This document shows, piece after piece, positions 1 through 10,600 of a stretch of 51,735 nt of DNA. Numbering within the stretch: the stretch's first letter is position 1; each line of letters opens with the position of its first letter. The translations under genes and the position numbers were made by a program. Source of the DNA: Bacteroidota bacterium (GTDB lineage: Bacteria; Bacteroidota; Bacteroidia; Chitinophagales; JADIYW01); assembly GCA_028288625.1 (NCBI GenBank), contig JAQBNI010000161.1, forward strand, positions 1 through 51,735. Direction: 5' to 3'. The notes below the pieces were generated by a model, which had not been told where the DNA came from, did no database searches, and was given only the letters and a program-made list of their open reading frames with translations.

Positions 1-3000
1 ATTCAGCAAGCACATATAACGTGACGGCATCCGGAACTTATTACATCGATGCACAATCTTCCGCAGGATGCTGGAGTTCGGCTTCAGGAAGTTTGGCTGT
101 AACAGTAGTTCCTGCTGTACCTACCATTACGTCTAACCCATCCAACGTCACAATAAATCAAGGTTCTAACACTTCCTTTACTGTCACTGCATCGAATATC
201 CCTACAAGTTATATATGGGAAGTAAGCACAAACGGAGGAAGCAACTGGAGTACAGTCTCTAACGGAGGTGTATATTCAACGGCTACAACTTCTATTTTAA
301 ATATTACAGCAGCTACATTTTCCATGAATGGCTACCAGTATCGCGCAACAGCAGTGAATGCTTGTGGAAATTCATTGCCTTCCACAGCAGCCATATTAAC
401 GGTTACATCTAACAAATTCTGGATAGGAATCGGAACCGTCGGAGGAACCGGAGGTACAGACTTTAATACATCAGCAAACTGGAGTCCATCCGGTGTGCCC
501 GGTGCAACTGATGATGCAATCATAAACTGGACCGTCTCTGCCGATTATACAGTAGCATTGTCGGGAAATGCGACTGTTGGTTCAGTTACTATAAACGATA
601 ACACATCATCAGGAATAACCAGGTCCCATGTATTATCAGTGGGAGCCAATACACTTATTTCAAATGGTAATTTTAATGTCACTAACAATGCATCCTCAGC
701 TGCAGCTACAAGTGCTGTTTCCGTTGCAACCGGTGGTACATTAAGTATAGGAGGAAATTTAAAACTTATTAATAGCAATACAAGTAATGGAAGTAATCTA
801 ACGATCATGACAAATTCCGGGACGATGACCATAACCGGTACTACACTTTGCTATTCCTTAAATACCGGAACAAGCAGCACCATTGAATTTTGGGTAGGTG
901 ATTCTCCTGCCGTTACCACTTTCACAGGCAATGTGAATCTCGATAATGGAACAACTGTTTCCGGCAATGCTGTTGGATTTGCTTCCACAACAACAGGAAT
1001 TACTACAGGTACATATAAATTTTCAGGCAATCTCACATTAGGGAACAGGGCATATGTGGATGCAGCATCGTACCCAACCACATTTCTTTTTGATGGAACA
1101 GGTACTCAAACTTATTTATCGGATAACCCTATATATTATTGCAATTTTTATAACCTGACAATTGGCAGTACCAATAACCCCACTGTAAATGTAGTAGCAG
1201 GGCTTGATATACCGGATAATATTTTAAATAATCTCACGGTAAATGGATCGTCCGTATTAAACTTGGGAACAACACAGATAAACAGGAAAACTAATGGCGG
1301 AACATTTGCATTGAATGGCACTGCTACCTTAAAATTAGCTGGCACAACAAGTGTTGCTGTTGGTGGAACTGCCACTTTAATTGCAGGCAGTGATTTTCCT
1401 TCAGGATTTACAACGAATTCATTAAATGCAACAAGTACTGTTGAATATAATTCTTTAAATGCAGTTGCTCAAACAATTTATAGCGGCACAACATATGGTA
1501 ACCTTACGGTTACGAATGGCACCGGTTCCGGAAGCACGGTAAAAACAGCGGGCGGTGCTTTAACTGTTGCGGGAAATTTACTGATCAATGCAAATGCCAC
1601 ATTTGCCTCCGGTACTTTTGCTCATACTGTAGCCGGAAACTGGACGAACAACGGAATTTTTACATTCAATAATGTCGGAACAACGGCAACAGTTACATTT
1701 AACGGTTCCTCCAATGCGGCTATCAGCGGAAGTTCGACGACTGACTTTTATAATTTCGGCATTAATAAAGGCTCAAATATCAACACCGTATTGAGTGTTA
1801 ATGGAGCCGGGACAGTTTCAGCATATAACAATTGTACTTTCACTTCAGGGTTATTGCAAATTAATACATCCGGCAGTTTTACTGCGTTGGGAAATGGCGG
1901 AGGATTAACAGTTTCAAATGCATCAGGTATTCATGTGAATGCAGGAAGCCTGGCAGTAAATCTTGTATCATTAACAGACAATGGTTTATTCAAAATCACA
2001 TCCGGTACTGCTAATATCGGCAGCGCCTCCGGCAATGAACTTAGAATTCAGAACCAGGGCGGTGCAAATCCGGGTGGCTTCTTCGATATGCAGGGCGGAA
2101 CATTGAATATTGCCGGAAGGTTAGTAAATGGCGCCTCAGGTACACCCGCTACCGGTTATCTCTTAACCGGCGCTTCTATTTCTGGCGGAACAATCACACT
2201 TTGTACTGTGGGTAATAATAATGCCACCACGGGATCGTTTGATATGCTCACTTCTTCCAATTTAAATATGTCCGGAGGAACAGTGATATTCCAGAATCAA
2301 AATACGAATGCTACTCCGTTTAATGATTTACAGATCATCAACAGTACAGGTACAAAATCAATAACAGGCGGAATATTTCAGGTAGGAAATGCATCTACAC
2401 CCGCAGGGAAGACATTCTTATTAAACAGCACTATACCGATTTATGATTTATATATAAATGATGTAAATGCACCTACTGCCCGATTAGTTTCAGATATTAC
2501 AACGAGGAACAATGTTTGGGTAAAGGCAGGCACACTGGATGCTGCAACGAATAATAAGAATATAATTGTAGGTGGCAGCTGGACTAACCAGGGTACATTT
2601 TCAGCAGGAACTGCAACGGTAACATTTAACTCTACGACTACCGGAAAAACGTTGACCGGAAATCTTTCGGGAAGTAGTAAATTTTATAACCTGACGTTTA
2701 ACGGAACCGGCGGTGCATGGGCATTTTTTAGTAGTCCTTGTGACGTGGGTAGTAATTTTACCATAACCAATGGTGCTGTTACAGCACCTTCCGGAAACTT
2801 AAACGTCGCGGGAACATGGAGCAACAGCGCAACTTTTACTCATAATTCCGGTACTGTGAATCTAAATGGTACTTCCAATCAATCGCTTACCGGCTCTGTA
2901 CTTACTGTTTTCAATAATTTAATTTTAAATAACAGCAATGGCGCTACACTCACGACGGATGAAAATATAGATAATGCGCTCACATTAACCTTAGGAAACC

Positions 3001-5753
3001 TTGATATAAGTAATAATACTCTGAACTTTAATGCTCCCGCGTCGGCAGTTGCAGGTGGACCGTTCTCTTCTTCTAAAATGATCATCGCCGATGGCAGTGG
3101 TGAAGTGAGAAAATATTCCGGCGGTTTCGCTTCTGGTTTATCTTATACATTTCCGATCGGAGATAAAACCGGTTCACTGGATTATTCACCCATAACTTTA
3201 AATTTCACTGCAGCTAACATTATTCCTTTCAGTTCTTATGTAGGCGTAAAGGTAGCTGATGCAAAACATCCCAATAATACGAATACCACAGAGTATACCA
3301 CCCGTTACTGGAATCTGAGTATGGGAAGTGTTAGCAGTCCGTTGTACGATGTGAATGCGACTTATGTGGACGCTGATGTAACGGGAACGGAAGCGAATAT
3401 TTCTTTCGGAAAATATACGGGTGCATTGCCATGGGTAAGATACAGTACTACTAATAGTGTAACAAATACTTTATCAGGTACCAATATCACAAATACTTCA
3501 GCTGCCTTCAGCGGTATCTCATTAACGCCTCCAACTGTAGTGATCAATCCCGGAACTTCAGTTTGTAACGGTACAATTCTTGCCACCACAGTAACACGAG
3601 ATCCCGTCATTACTTATTCATGGTCGCCTTCAACATCTTTGGATGATCCTACAATTGCTGCACCCACAGCAATGCCTTCAGCAAATACAGATTATACAGT
3701 AACAATAACCGATGGAAACGGATTTACCGCCACGAATACGGTGACCGTTTTACAGACATTAAACAAAGGGATAGTGAATAATACCGGACAAACTATTTGT
3801 GACGGAGGAGATCCTTCCTCATTCGGATTTTCAACGGGACCTGTAGGAGCAAAGGGAACTTATAATTATCAATGGTATTACCAGGATGGCGATGTTTCGC
3901 CAACAGCGGGTACATCTGCTATAGGAAGCTGGAATATTATTGCAGGTGCGACAGGTGCAACCTATGATCCACCTTCAGGACTTACTACTACACGTTCTTA
4001 TGTAGTGCAAGTTGACGCTACAGGATCTCCGGATTGTGATGCACCTACCAATTATCAATGGGCAACCGGAAGATGGCTGGTCACTGTCATTCCTGATCCT
4101 GTCTTGTCGGATATCGGAGATCAGACCATTTGTACGGGAGGAACTGCCACACTTACAACAACAGCAAGCGGGGGAATTTCTCCCTTTACCTATATATGGC
4201 AATATTCATCTGACGGCGGAACAATCTGGAATACTTTAACGGATAATGTTCCGACAGGATTACATTACAGTGGATCAGCAAATACTTTAATAATATCCGG
4301 GGATGGGACAGAAACTCCACAGGATAATTTATACAGATGTAACTTAGTGAGCACAAGTTCTTTCCTTGGATGTAACACGGTTACAACTGCCTCTATACTT
4401 TCCATTGTAGCCGGACCAACAGGAACTGCCGCTCTGGACAATTTATTTACCTGCGACGCGACAGCACAACTATCTGCATCGTCCCTATCTGCAGGTGCCA
4501 CCATTACATGGACTAAAGTATCAGGATCGGGTTCTCCATCTTCATCTTCATCAAACCCACTTACAGTAACAGGTCTAACTGCAGGCACAACGGTTTATAA
4601 CCTCATCGGAGCCAATGGCGTTTGTCCGAACTCTGTATTAGGTACGATAAATATCGATATGCCAACAACTTCTTCCACGGTTTTGGCATCCTCAGCTTCC
4701 TGTTCTTATTGTGTGATGAATGACGGAAACATAAGATCCTTTTACAACAACACAGGAAAATTAATTGCAAGAATTGAAGATGACGCAGTAGTGACCCCGG
4801 GTGCACTTAATGAAACGGAGATCTGCACACGTATGGATGCAACTGTTCAAACGGTAATGGATAACTTAGGGAATGTGCAGCCATATTTACAACGGCAATG
4901 GACCATCCATCCGGTAAACAATACAAGCGCAATTGTAACGCTTTACTTTACTGCTGCTGAACTTGCAGCCTTGCAATCAAGAGCGAATAATACGATATAT
5001 CAATTTTCAGGATTTGCCCTTGGTGTTACAAAATATCCGGGCGGAAGCAGCGGCACTTTCACAGGACCTGCAACTTCAAACGGTGAAGCGGTGACCGCAA
5101 TTTTTAGTCCATATGGAAGCGATTTCCAGGCACAGTTCAGGGTGAATACCTTCTCTACATTTTACATACATCCTGCCTTGTTTCCATTTAGTCCGCTCCC
5201 TGTCGAACTGACTTCCTTTACAGGATGGAATGAGGCTAACGAAAATAAATTACAATGGAAAACCGCTTCTGAAAATAACACAGTAAGGTTTGAGATAGAA
5301 AAAAGCTCAGCGGCTGCTGTATGGACAATGATAGGACAGGTGGCAGCTTCCGGAAACTCTAATCAATTAAGAACTTATGGTTTAAACGATAACGTACCAT
5401 TTGCAGGTAATAATTACTACCGGCTAAAAATAATTGATGCTGACGGTAAATTCACTTATAGTAATATCATAAACATTCCGCTGGGTAATGTAGTAGTCAA
5501 TAACATTCGAAATATTTATCCGAATCCGACGAGCGGACAATTAACTGTTGAAATACAATCTACTGCTTCATATGATTGCAAAGTGATGGTATATGATATT
5601 GTTGGCAAAAAGGTGTTTGAAAAAACATCTGCACTGGATAAAGGATTAAATACGATAGACCTGAATTTTAGTGCATTTGCAAAAGGAGCTTACATATTGC
5701 ACTTAATAGATCCGGATGGAAAAATTCATACAGCGAAATTTATAAAAGATTAA
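1..5753 (+). CDS. Giant T9SS-secreted adhesin-like protein (5' end outside window)
   Basis: The frame is open to the left edge (codons readable from base 3), so the signal peptide and start lie outside; about 1916 residues are visible. Counting from the GTG at 21, residues 1-130 look like an Ig/SprB-type unit. About 130-1150 are Thr/Ser/Asn/Gly-rich beta repeats in which short strands such as 'NLTFNG' and 'NLTVTNG' recur, as in solenoid adhesins. About 1250-1500 hold Ig-like units with 'YQWYYQ' cores. From about 1570 there is a Cys-containing module, then 'LPVELTSF' near 1725, and a type A T9SS sorting domain from about 1829 to the end ('YPNPTSG' start, 'KFIKD' end). Such cargo is exported by the Sec system, crosses the outer membrane by T9SS and is anchored or released at the cell surface. 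The last third is paralogous to the end of the 3288-residue protein at 35668. Binding target is unknown. Confidence 0.9.
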   Translation, partial: SASTYNVTASGTYYIDAQSSAGCWSSASGSLAVTVVPAVPTITSNPSNVTINQGSNTSFTVTASNIPTSYIWEVSTNGGSNWSTVSNGGVYSTATTSILNITAATFSMNGYQYRATAVNACGNSLPSTAAILTVTSNKFWIGIGTVGGTGGTDFNTSANWSPSGVPGATDDAIINWTVSADYTVALSGNATVGSVTINDNTSSGITRSHVLSVGANTLISNGNFNVTNNASSAAATSAVSVATGGTLSIGGNLKLINSNTSNGSNLTIMTNSGTMTITGTTLCYSLNTGTSSTIEFWVGDSPAVTTFTGNVNLDNGTTVSGNAVGFASTTTGITTGTYKFSGNLTLGNRAYVDAASYPTTFLFDGTGTQTYLSDNPIYYCNFYNLTIGSTNNPTVNVVAGLDIPDNILNNLTVNGSSVLNLGTTQINRKTNGGTFALNGTATLKLAGTTSVAVGGTATLIAGSDFPSGFTTNSLNATSTVEYNSLNAVAQTIYSGTTYGNLTVTNGTGSGSTVKTAGGALTVAGNLLINANATFASGTFAHTVAGNWTNNGIFTFNNVGTTATVTFNGSSNAAISGSSTTDFYNFGINKGSNINTVLSVNGAGTVSAYNNCTFTSGLLQINTSGSFTALGNGGGLTVSNASGIHVNAGSLAVNLVSLTDNGLFKITSGTANIGSASGNELRIQNQGGANPGGFFDMQGGTLNIAGRLVNGASGTPATGYLLTGASISGGTITLCTVGNNNATTGSFDMLTSSNLNMSGGTVIFQNQNTNATPFNDLQIINSTGTKSITGGIFQVGNASTPAGKTFLLNSTIPIYDLYINDVNAPTARLVSDITTRNNVWVKAGTLDAATNNKNIIVGGSWTNQGTFSAGTATVTFNSTTTGKTLTGNLSGSSKFYNLTFNGTGGAWAFFSSPCDVGSNFTITNGAVTAPSGNLNVAGTWSNSATFTHNSGTVNLNGTSNQSLTGSVLTVFNNLILNNSNGATLTTDENIDNALTLTLGNLDISNNTLNFNAPASAVAGGPFSSSKMIIADGSGEVRKYSGGFASGLSYTFPIGDKTGSLDYSPITLNFTAANIIPFSSYVGVKVADAKHPNNTNTTEYTTRYWNLSMGSVSSPLYDVNATYVDADVTGTEANISFGKYTGALPWVRYSTTNSVTNTLSGTNITNTSAAFSGISLTPPTVVINPGTSVCNGTILATTVTRDPVITYSWSPSTSLDDPTIAAPTAMPSANTDYTVTITDGNGFTATNTVTVLQTLNKGIVNNTGQTICDGGDPSSFGFSTGPVGAKGTYNYQWYYQDGDVSPTAGTSAIGSWNIIAGATGATYDPPSGLTTTRSYVVQVDATGSPDCDAPTNYQWATGRWLVTVIPDPVLSDIGDQTICTGGTATLTTTASGGISPFTYIWQYSSDGGTIWNTLTDNVPTGLHYSGSANTLIISGDGTETPQDNLYRCNLVSTSSFLGCNTVTTASILSIVAGPTGTAALDNLFTCDATAQLSASSLSAGATITWTKVSGSGSPSSSSSNPLTVTGLTAGTTVYNLIGANGVCPNSVLGTINIDMPTTSSTVLASSASCSYCVMNDGNIRSFYNNTGKLIARIEDDAVVTPGALNETEICTRMDATVQTVMDNLGNVQPYLQRQWTIHPVNNTSAIVTLYFTAAELAALQSRANNTIYQFSGFALGVTKYPGGSSGTFTGPATSNGEAVTAIFSPYGSDFQAQFRVNTFSTFYIHPALFPFSPLPVELTSFTGWNEANENKLQWKTASENNTVRFEIEKSSAAAVWTMIGQVAASGNSNQLRTYGLNDNVPFAGNNYYRLKIIDADGKFTYSNIINIPLGNVVVNNIRNIYPNPTSGQLTVEIQSTASYDCKVMVYDIVGKKVFEKTSALDKGLNTIDLNFSAFAKGAYILHLIDPDGKIHTAKFIKD

Positions 5754-5855
5754 TTCTTATTTGTTACATCAGTGACAATTCAACAATTTTAAATACGGTA
5801 TTCCTATCTAAAAAGAATTGTTTTATTCGGTAAAATCGTATAATTTTATATTTAT

Positions 5856-7610
5856 ATGAAGAGACTTTACACGAGCTTTTTTTTATTCATTGTTTTAAAT
5901 CTCTTTTCCCAGAACCAGCTTTACAACAATGGCTGCATAATTTCAGTGAATGGAAGGGTGAGCTCTCTGATTCCGACCTTAAGGGTCAATTTTTCTATAA
6001 CAAATAATGATGGTGATTTTTCCAATAATACGGGATTAATAGAACTCACGGGCGATTGGAACAATATTTCTTCTTCAAACTATTATACATCCACCGGCAT
6101 TGAAAGATTTACAGGAACAAATGCACAAACTGTTTCCGGTACATGGAATGGGAATTCTGCAAACCGCAACCAGTTTTATGATCTTAAAATAAATAAAAGC
6201 TCAACAACAGGTGAAATTGTTTCCTTAGCAACAAATGTGAATGTAAATGCTAGCGGCAGTGTGGATTTCGAAAGCAGCAACGGCATAATAAGAACAGATA
6301 TTGCATCTCACGGGAATAATGGCAGCTCTTATCCATACGTACTTACGTTGCTTAGTGTAGATGCATCAAAGTTTACCAATTACTCCACAGGTTACGGCGC
6401 CCTCACAAAATATATTGAAGGAAAATTAAAGCGATATGTAGATCAGACTTCGACTTATTATTACCCTATTGGTGTTGCATCTGCAAGCCTGGACGGAATG
6501 GAAGCTTTCCGTATTGTTTTCAATCCTCCTTCTGTACCTACTATTTTTCCTTCCACGGGACTTATAGGATATATTCAGCCGGCTGCAATACCTCTTCCCG
6601 TTTCAGACCTGATACCAAACGGTGACATATTATTTTATGATATCGGATCATTTCTTACGCCAAACAATAATTTTTCGCAATGTGTGGGTGGACCTGATGG
6701 AATTGATGATGAAGCGACCATAGATATTGCCATTACACATGAATGGATCGCAACACCCGACGCAGGATCTACTTTTGATTATAATATTGATGTTTACCCC
6801 GGCGTTGTGTTGGACAATATACCTTATTCCGTTATGGGAGCACCCTGCGACGCTATCTATCAAAAGGCAAAATACCTCGCACGAAACGGAAGGATAGGTG
6901 GAAATGGATCGGTTGGTCCAACTACTGATCCTGCATGGCCAGGCGTAACAGGTCTTTACCAGGCACCCACAGGAAATACGATCAGCAATCAAAACAGTTT
7001 TTCACGCTTCCGGCTTTTCGGCGCTACCGATAATAATACTGTGTTGCCTGTAGAACTTATTTACCTGCAGGCAAACCCGGTGAATAATGAATACATAAAA
7101 GTGAGCTGGACTACAGCATCGGAAAATAACAATAAAGGCTTTGTTTTATTACGAAGTACAGATGGTATCACTTTCGATTCTATTGCATGGATTCCGGGTA
7201 ATGGCACAACGGCATACCCACATAGCTATTATTACAATGATCTCAATGTAGAAAAAGGTGTAGTATACTATTACAGGTTAAAACAAACAGATTTTAACGG
7301 TCGTTATACTTTGAGCAGAATGGTTTATGCTCAACTGATACTTTCCAATGCAGAATCCATCCTTCTTTATCCAAATCCTTCCAATACGAATACGACCGTA
7401 CAGCTACTTTCTCCAATCGATAAAGAATACAAGATTGACACATACAATCCGCTCGGTCAGCTGATGTTTACAAGCAAGGTACTGACGAAACAAAATATAG
7501 CATCAAGGATAGAATTGCCATCAAACATTTGGGCAAGAGGTCTATATATTGTTAAAGTACAATCCGAAGACAGGAAGGATACAAAAGGAATAAGATTTAT
7601 AAAAGAATAA
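5856..7610 (+). CDS. T9SS type A sorting domain protein
   Basis: This 584-residue exported protein starts at an ATG followed by a clear signal peptide (Lys/Arg, a run of Phe/Leu/Ile, cleavage near 'LFSQ'). Residues 20-390 have no family I can name; they include a strand-rich part like the neighbouring adhesins ('RFTGTNAQTVSGTW'). The 'LPVELIYL' linker at about 397 precedes a beta domain of the 'WTTASENNNKGF' type. A type A T9SS sorting domain runs from about 499 ('LLYPNPSN') to the end ('RFIKE'). It lies 102 bp after the preceding adhesin gene and only 10 bp before the next gene, so the latter two are probably co-transcribed. Role inferred: secreted surface protein of unknown ligand. Confidence 0.88.
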   Translation: MKRLYTSFFLFIVLNLFSQNQLYNNGCIISVNGRVSSLIPTLRVNFSITNNDGDFSNNTGLIELTGDWNNISSSNYYTSTGIERFTGTNAQTVSGTWNGNSANRNQFYDLKINKSSTTGEIVSLATNVNVNASGSVDFESSNGIIRTDIASHGNNGSSYPYVLTLLSVDASKFTNYSTGYGALTKYIEGKLKRYVDQTSTYYYPIGVASASLDGMEAFRIVFNPPSVPTIFPSTGLIGYIQPAAIPLPVSDLIPNGDILFYDIGSFLTPNNNFSQCVGGPDGIDDEATIDIAITHEWIATPDAGSTFDYNIDVYPGVVLDNIPYSVMGAPCDAIYQKAKYLARNGRIGGNGSVGPTTDPAWPGVTGLYQAPTGNTISNQNSFSRFRLFGATDNNTVLPVELIYLQANPVNNEYIKVSWTTASENNNKGFVLLRSTDGITFDSIAWIPGNGTTAYPHSYYYNDLNVEKGVVYYYRLKQTDFNGRYTLSRMVYAQLILSNAESILLYPNPSNTNTTVQLLSPIDKEYKIDTYNPLGQLMFTSKVLTKQNIASRIELPSNIWARGLYIVKVQSEDRKDTKGIRFIKE

Positions 7611-7620
7611 ATATACAGTC

Positions 7621-10600
7621 ATGAATAAAATTTTTACGCTGACCGCAACATTACTGCTGTTAATTTCCGGTGCTTTCGCACAGGACAATGTCGGTATCGG
7701 TACATCCGCACCTGATGTAAGTGCCAAACTGGATATCAATACATCGCTGGATGCGGCAACACAGAAGAAAGGTTTATTGCCGCCGATGATCTCGCTGGCA
7801 AGCACAACAGATGGTGCACCTTTTGCGGGTTTGACAACACCCGGACCGGCTACCGGGTTGCTGGTGTATAATACAAATGCTGCAATGACAGGAGTCGGCG
7901 CTTCCGGTGTAGGATTTTATTATAACTCGGGAACCAAGGCATCGCCTGTATGGAAACGGTTTGCAAGTAATGCTGATGCATGGCTGTTATTAGGAAATAC
8001 AGGAACAGCAGTACCTGTTGTGCCTGCTACTTACGGAACTTCTCTCATCGGTGCATCAGAAAACTTTTTGGGAACATTGGATAATAAAGATTTTGTGATC
8101 GGCACAAGCGATATCGAACGGTTACGCGTTAAAAGCACGGGTAATGTTGGTATCGGAACAGCAAATCCTGTCAACACTTTACACGTGATCGGCAATTCGA
8201 GCATCGGCAGTACAACCAATAGCGTTACAGGAACAAATTCTGTAGGTATAGGAAATGGAAATACGGTTTCAGGAAATTATTCGGTGATCGCGGGCGGTCA
8301 GGGCAATACTATATCGGGACAAAATGACCTGGTTTCCGGGTTCAACTCAAGGGCTAACTTCGATCACTCTATAGCAGTTGGATTTACAGACACCGCGGAC
8401 GCAAGTGCAACCGGAGCATTCGGTTTTGGAACAAGGGTAACAGGATTTACAGGCTTCGCTACCGGAGACCGGAATAAAGTTTCCGGGCAAAACGGGTTTG
8501 CAAGTGGTTATAATAACAATGCAAAGGGGGATGGTTCATTTGTAACCGGTCAAAATAATACCGCAGCTTCATATACTGAAGCAGCTCTTGGCGTAAACGG
8601 AACAAATTATACACCGGCTGCAACTGCGTCTTTTGTTGCAACCGATCGGTTACTGAATGTCGGAAACGGAACCAGCACTGCAGCACGCGCAGATGCATTC
8701 ACCATTTTAAAGAACGGGAGAGTTGGTATCAACAACAGCTCTCCTGATGGAACAAGTAAGCTGGATATTACGGCAACAGATAAAGGAGTGCTTGCACCAA
8801 GGGTGGCGCTCACAGCAATCAATGCCGCAGCTCCAATTACAAAATCCGATGGGACAGTAGCAGCAACAACGGACCTTGCTACCAGTCTTCTTGTATACAA
8901 TACTGCCACTGCAGGAGTATCTCCAAACAATGTTATCCCGGGATATTATTACTGGAACGGATCCGCATGGGTAAGGATACAGGCAGGCAATAACAATTAC
9001 TGGACGCTTACGGGAAATCCTGATATCGACATCATTACACCGGCAGCACCTGCAACATATGGTACGTCAACCTTTAATGCAACAGATAACTGGATCGGAA
9101 CCATCGGCACAACAGATGATTTTACAATCGGTTCCGCCAACAAAGAAAGAATGCGTGTAACCAGCGCAGGAAATATCGGTATCGGAACTGCAACACCAAC
9201 CGCAACTGCGCTACTAACTATAAATCCAATTACGAATGCGATCAGGAACGGAATTGACATGACATTGACAAATGCTGCAGCCGCTGCCACAGGAATTAAT
9301 ATAACCACGGGAAACTCAAACGTAAATGGCATCACAGTAACTCACAGCGCCAGTGCGGCAACCACATATTATGGTGTAGGAGGAAAGCTAACGAGTGGAG
9401 TTGGATTGGCAAATGGCTACTTGGGTTATCATACGGGCACAGGAAACACAGCGGCAAATTATTTTGCGGGATATTTCCAGGGGAAAACAGCCATCACCAG
9501 TGATAACTCGCCAACTTCTATATCTGATCTTGAAATTCAGAATACTACAGCAGGTACTACACCTGTTACACTTTCTATGCGTCCTACGGTTGAACAAAAT
9601 ACATCCGGTACTAACCTGGCACAGTTAAATTTTGGCGACAGTAGAAGTACAAACCCTCAGGCGCAGATACAAGCAATACGTGATGCTACTGCGACAGCGG
9701 GCGCCGGCTCTACAGATCTGCCTACGGCACTCACGTTCTCTACAAATACAGACAATTCTGCTGCTTTAACAGAACGTGTCCGCATCGCTAATACAGGAAA
9801 TGTGGGTATTGCTACCAACGGACCTAATGTAAAACTGGATATCAACGGAAATTATGCGTACCGCGACGGAGGAACATTGACGCTTGCAAACGGAAACAAC
9901 AATGACGTAATAATTCCTGCTGCATTTTCTGCTTTCAGAATTGCTGGTCCCACGGCAGTATTTGCCATTACCGGAATTGCCGGAGGTGTGAATGGTCAGA
10001 TCCTGACCTTGGTTAACTCAACAGCAAATACGATGACCATTGCAACTTCCTCCGGATTATCCGCAGCGGCAAACCAAATCACTATTGGTTCAGGAAATAA
10101 TTATATTCTGACGGGACAATATTCAACGATCACACTGCAATACAATTCAGTATTAACAAAATGGATCGTTCTTGCCGCGAATAACGGCAATACGGAATTA
10201 TGGGTGAGACCAACAGGTGCAAGCTATATAAACGATTACTATACGACACAAGCGCGTGTTTATGATGCAGGTCAGCAATTTGCATATTATTATGAAGGCA
10301 CAAACTCAAACGGGTCTTTCTTTTCAGGACAAAATACCGGTGTTTGCGGAGCGAGAAACGGGCAGGCTTCAACGGATCTTCCTACCTTTACTTTTGACAC
10401 TTATCCATTCACTGATGCAGGTGGAAATAACGATATCACTGTTGCCGACCAAGTCACTTATTCAGGAATGTATTCTTATGGAGGCGTTTATAATGGGATC
10501 ACCGGGATCGGCGCTGCGGATGCGGGAGTGAGAGGAATTGCAATGCCATTACCCGGTGGATCCGACGGTACAAATGCCAGCTGGCCGGTCACAGGAGTTC

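Noticed and set aside
332-4806. Several minus-strand open frames of 60-107 codons inside the first T9SS gene
   Set aside because: They are shadows caused by the low-complexity Thr/Asn/Gly codons of the + strand gene; none shows family features.
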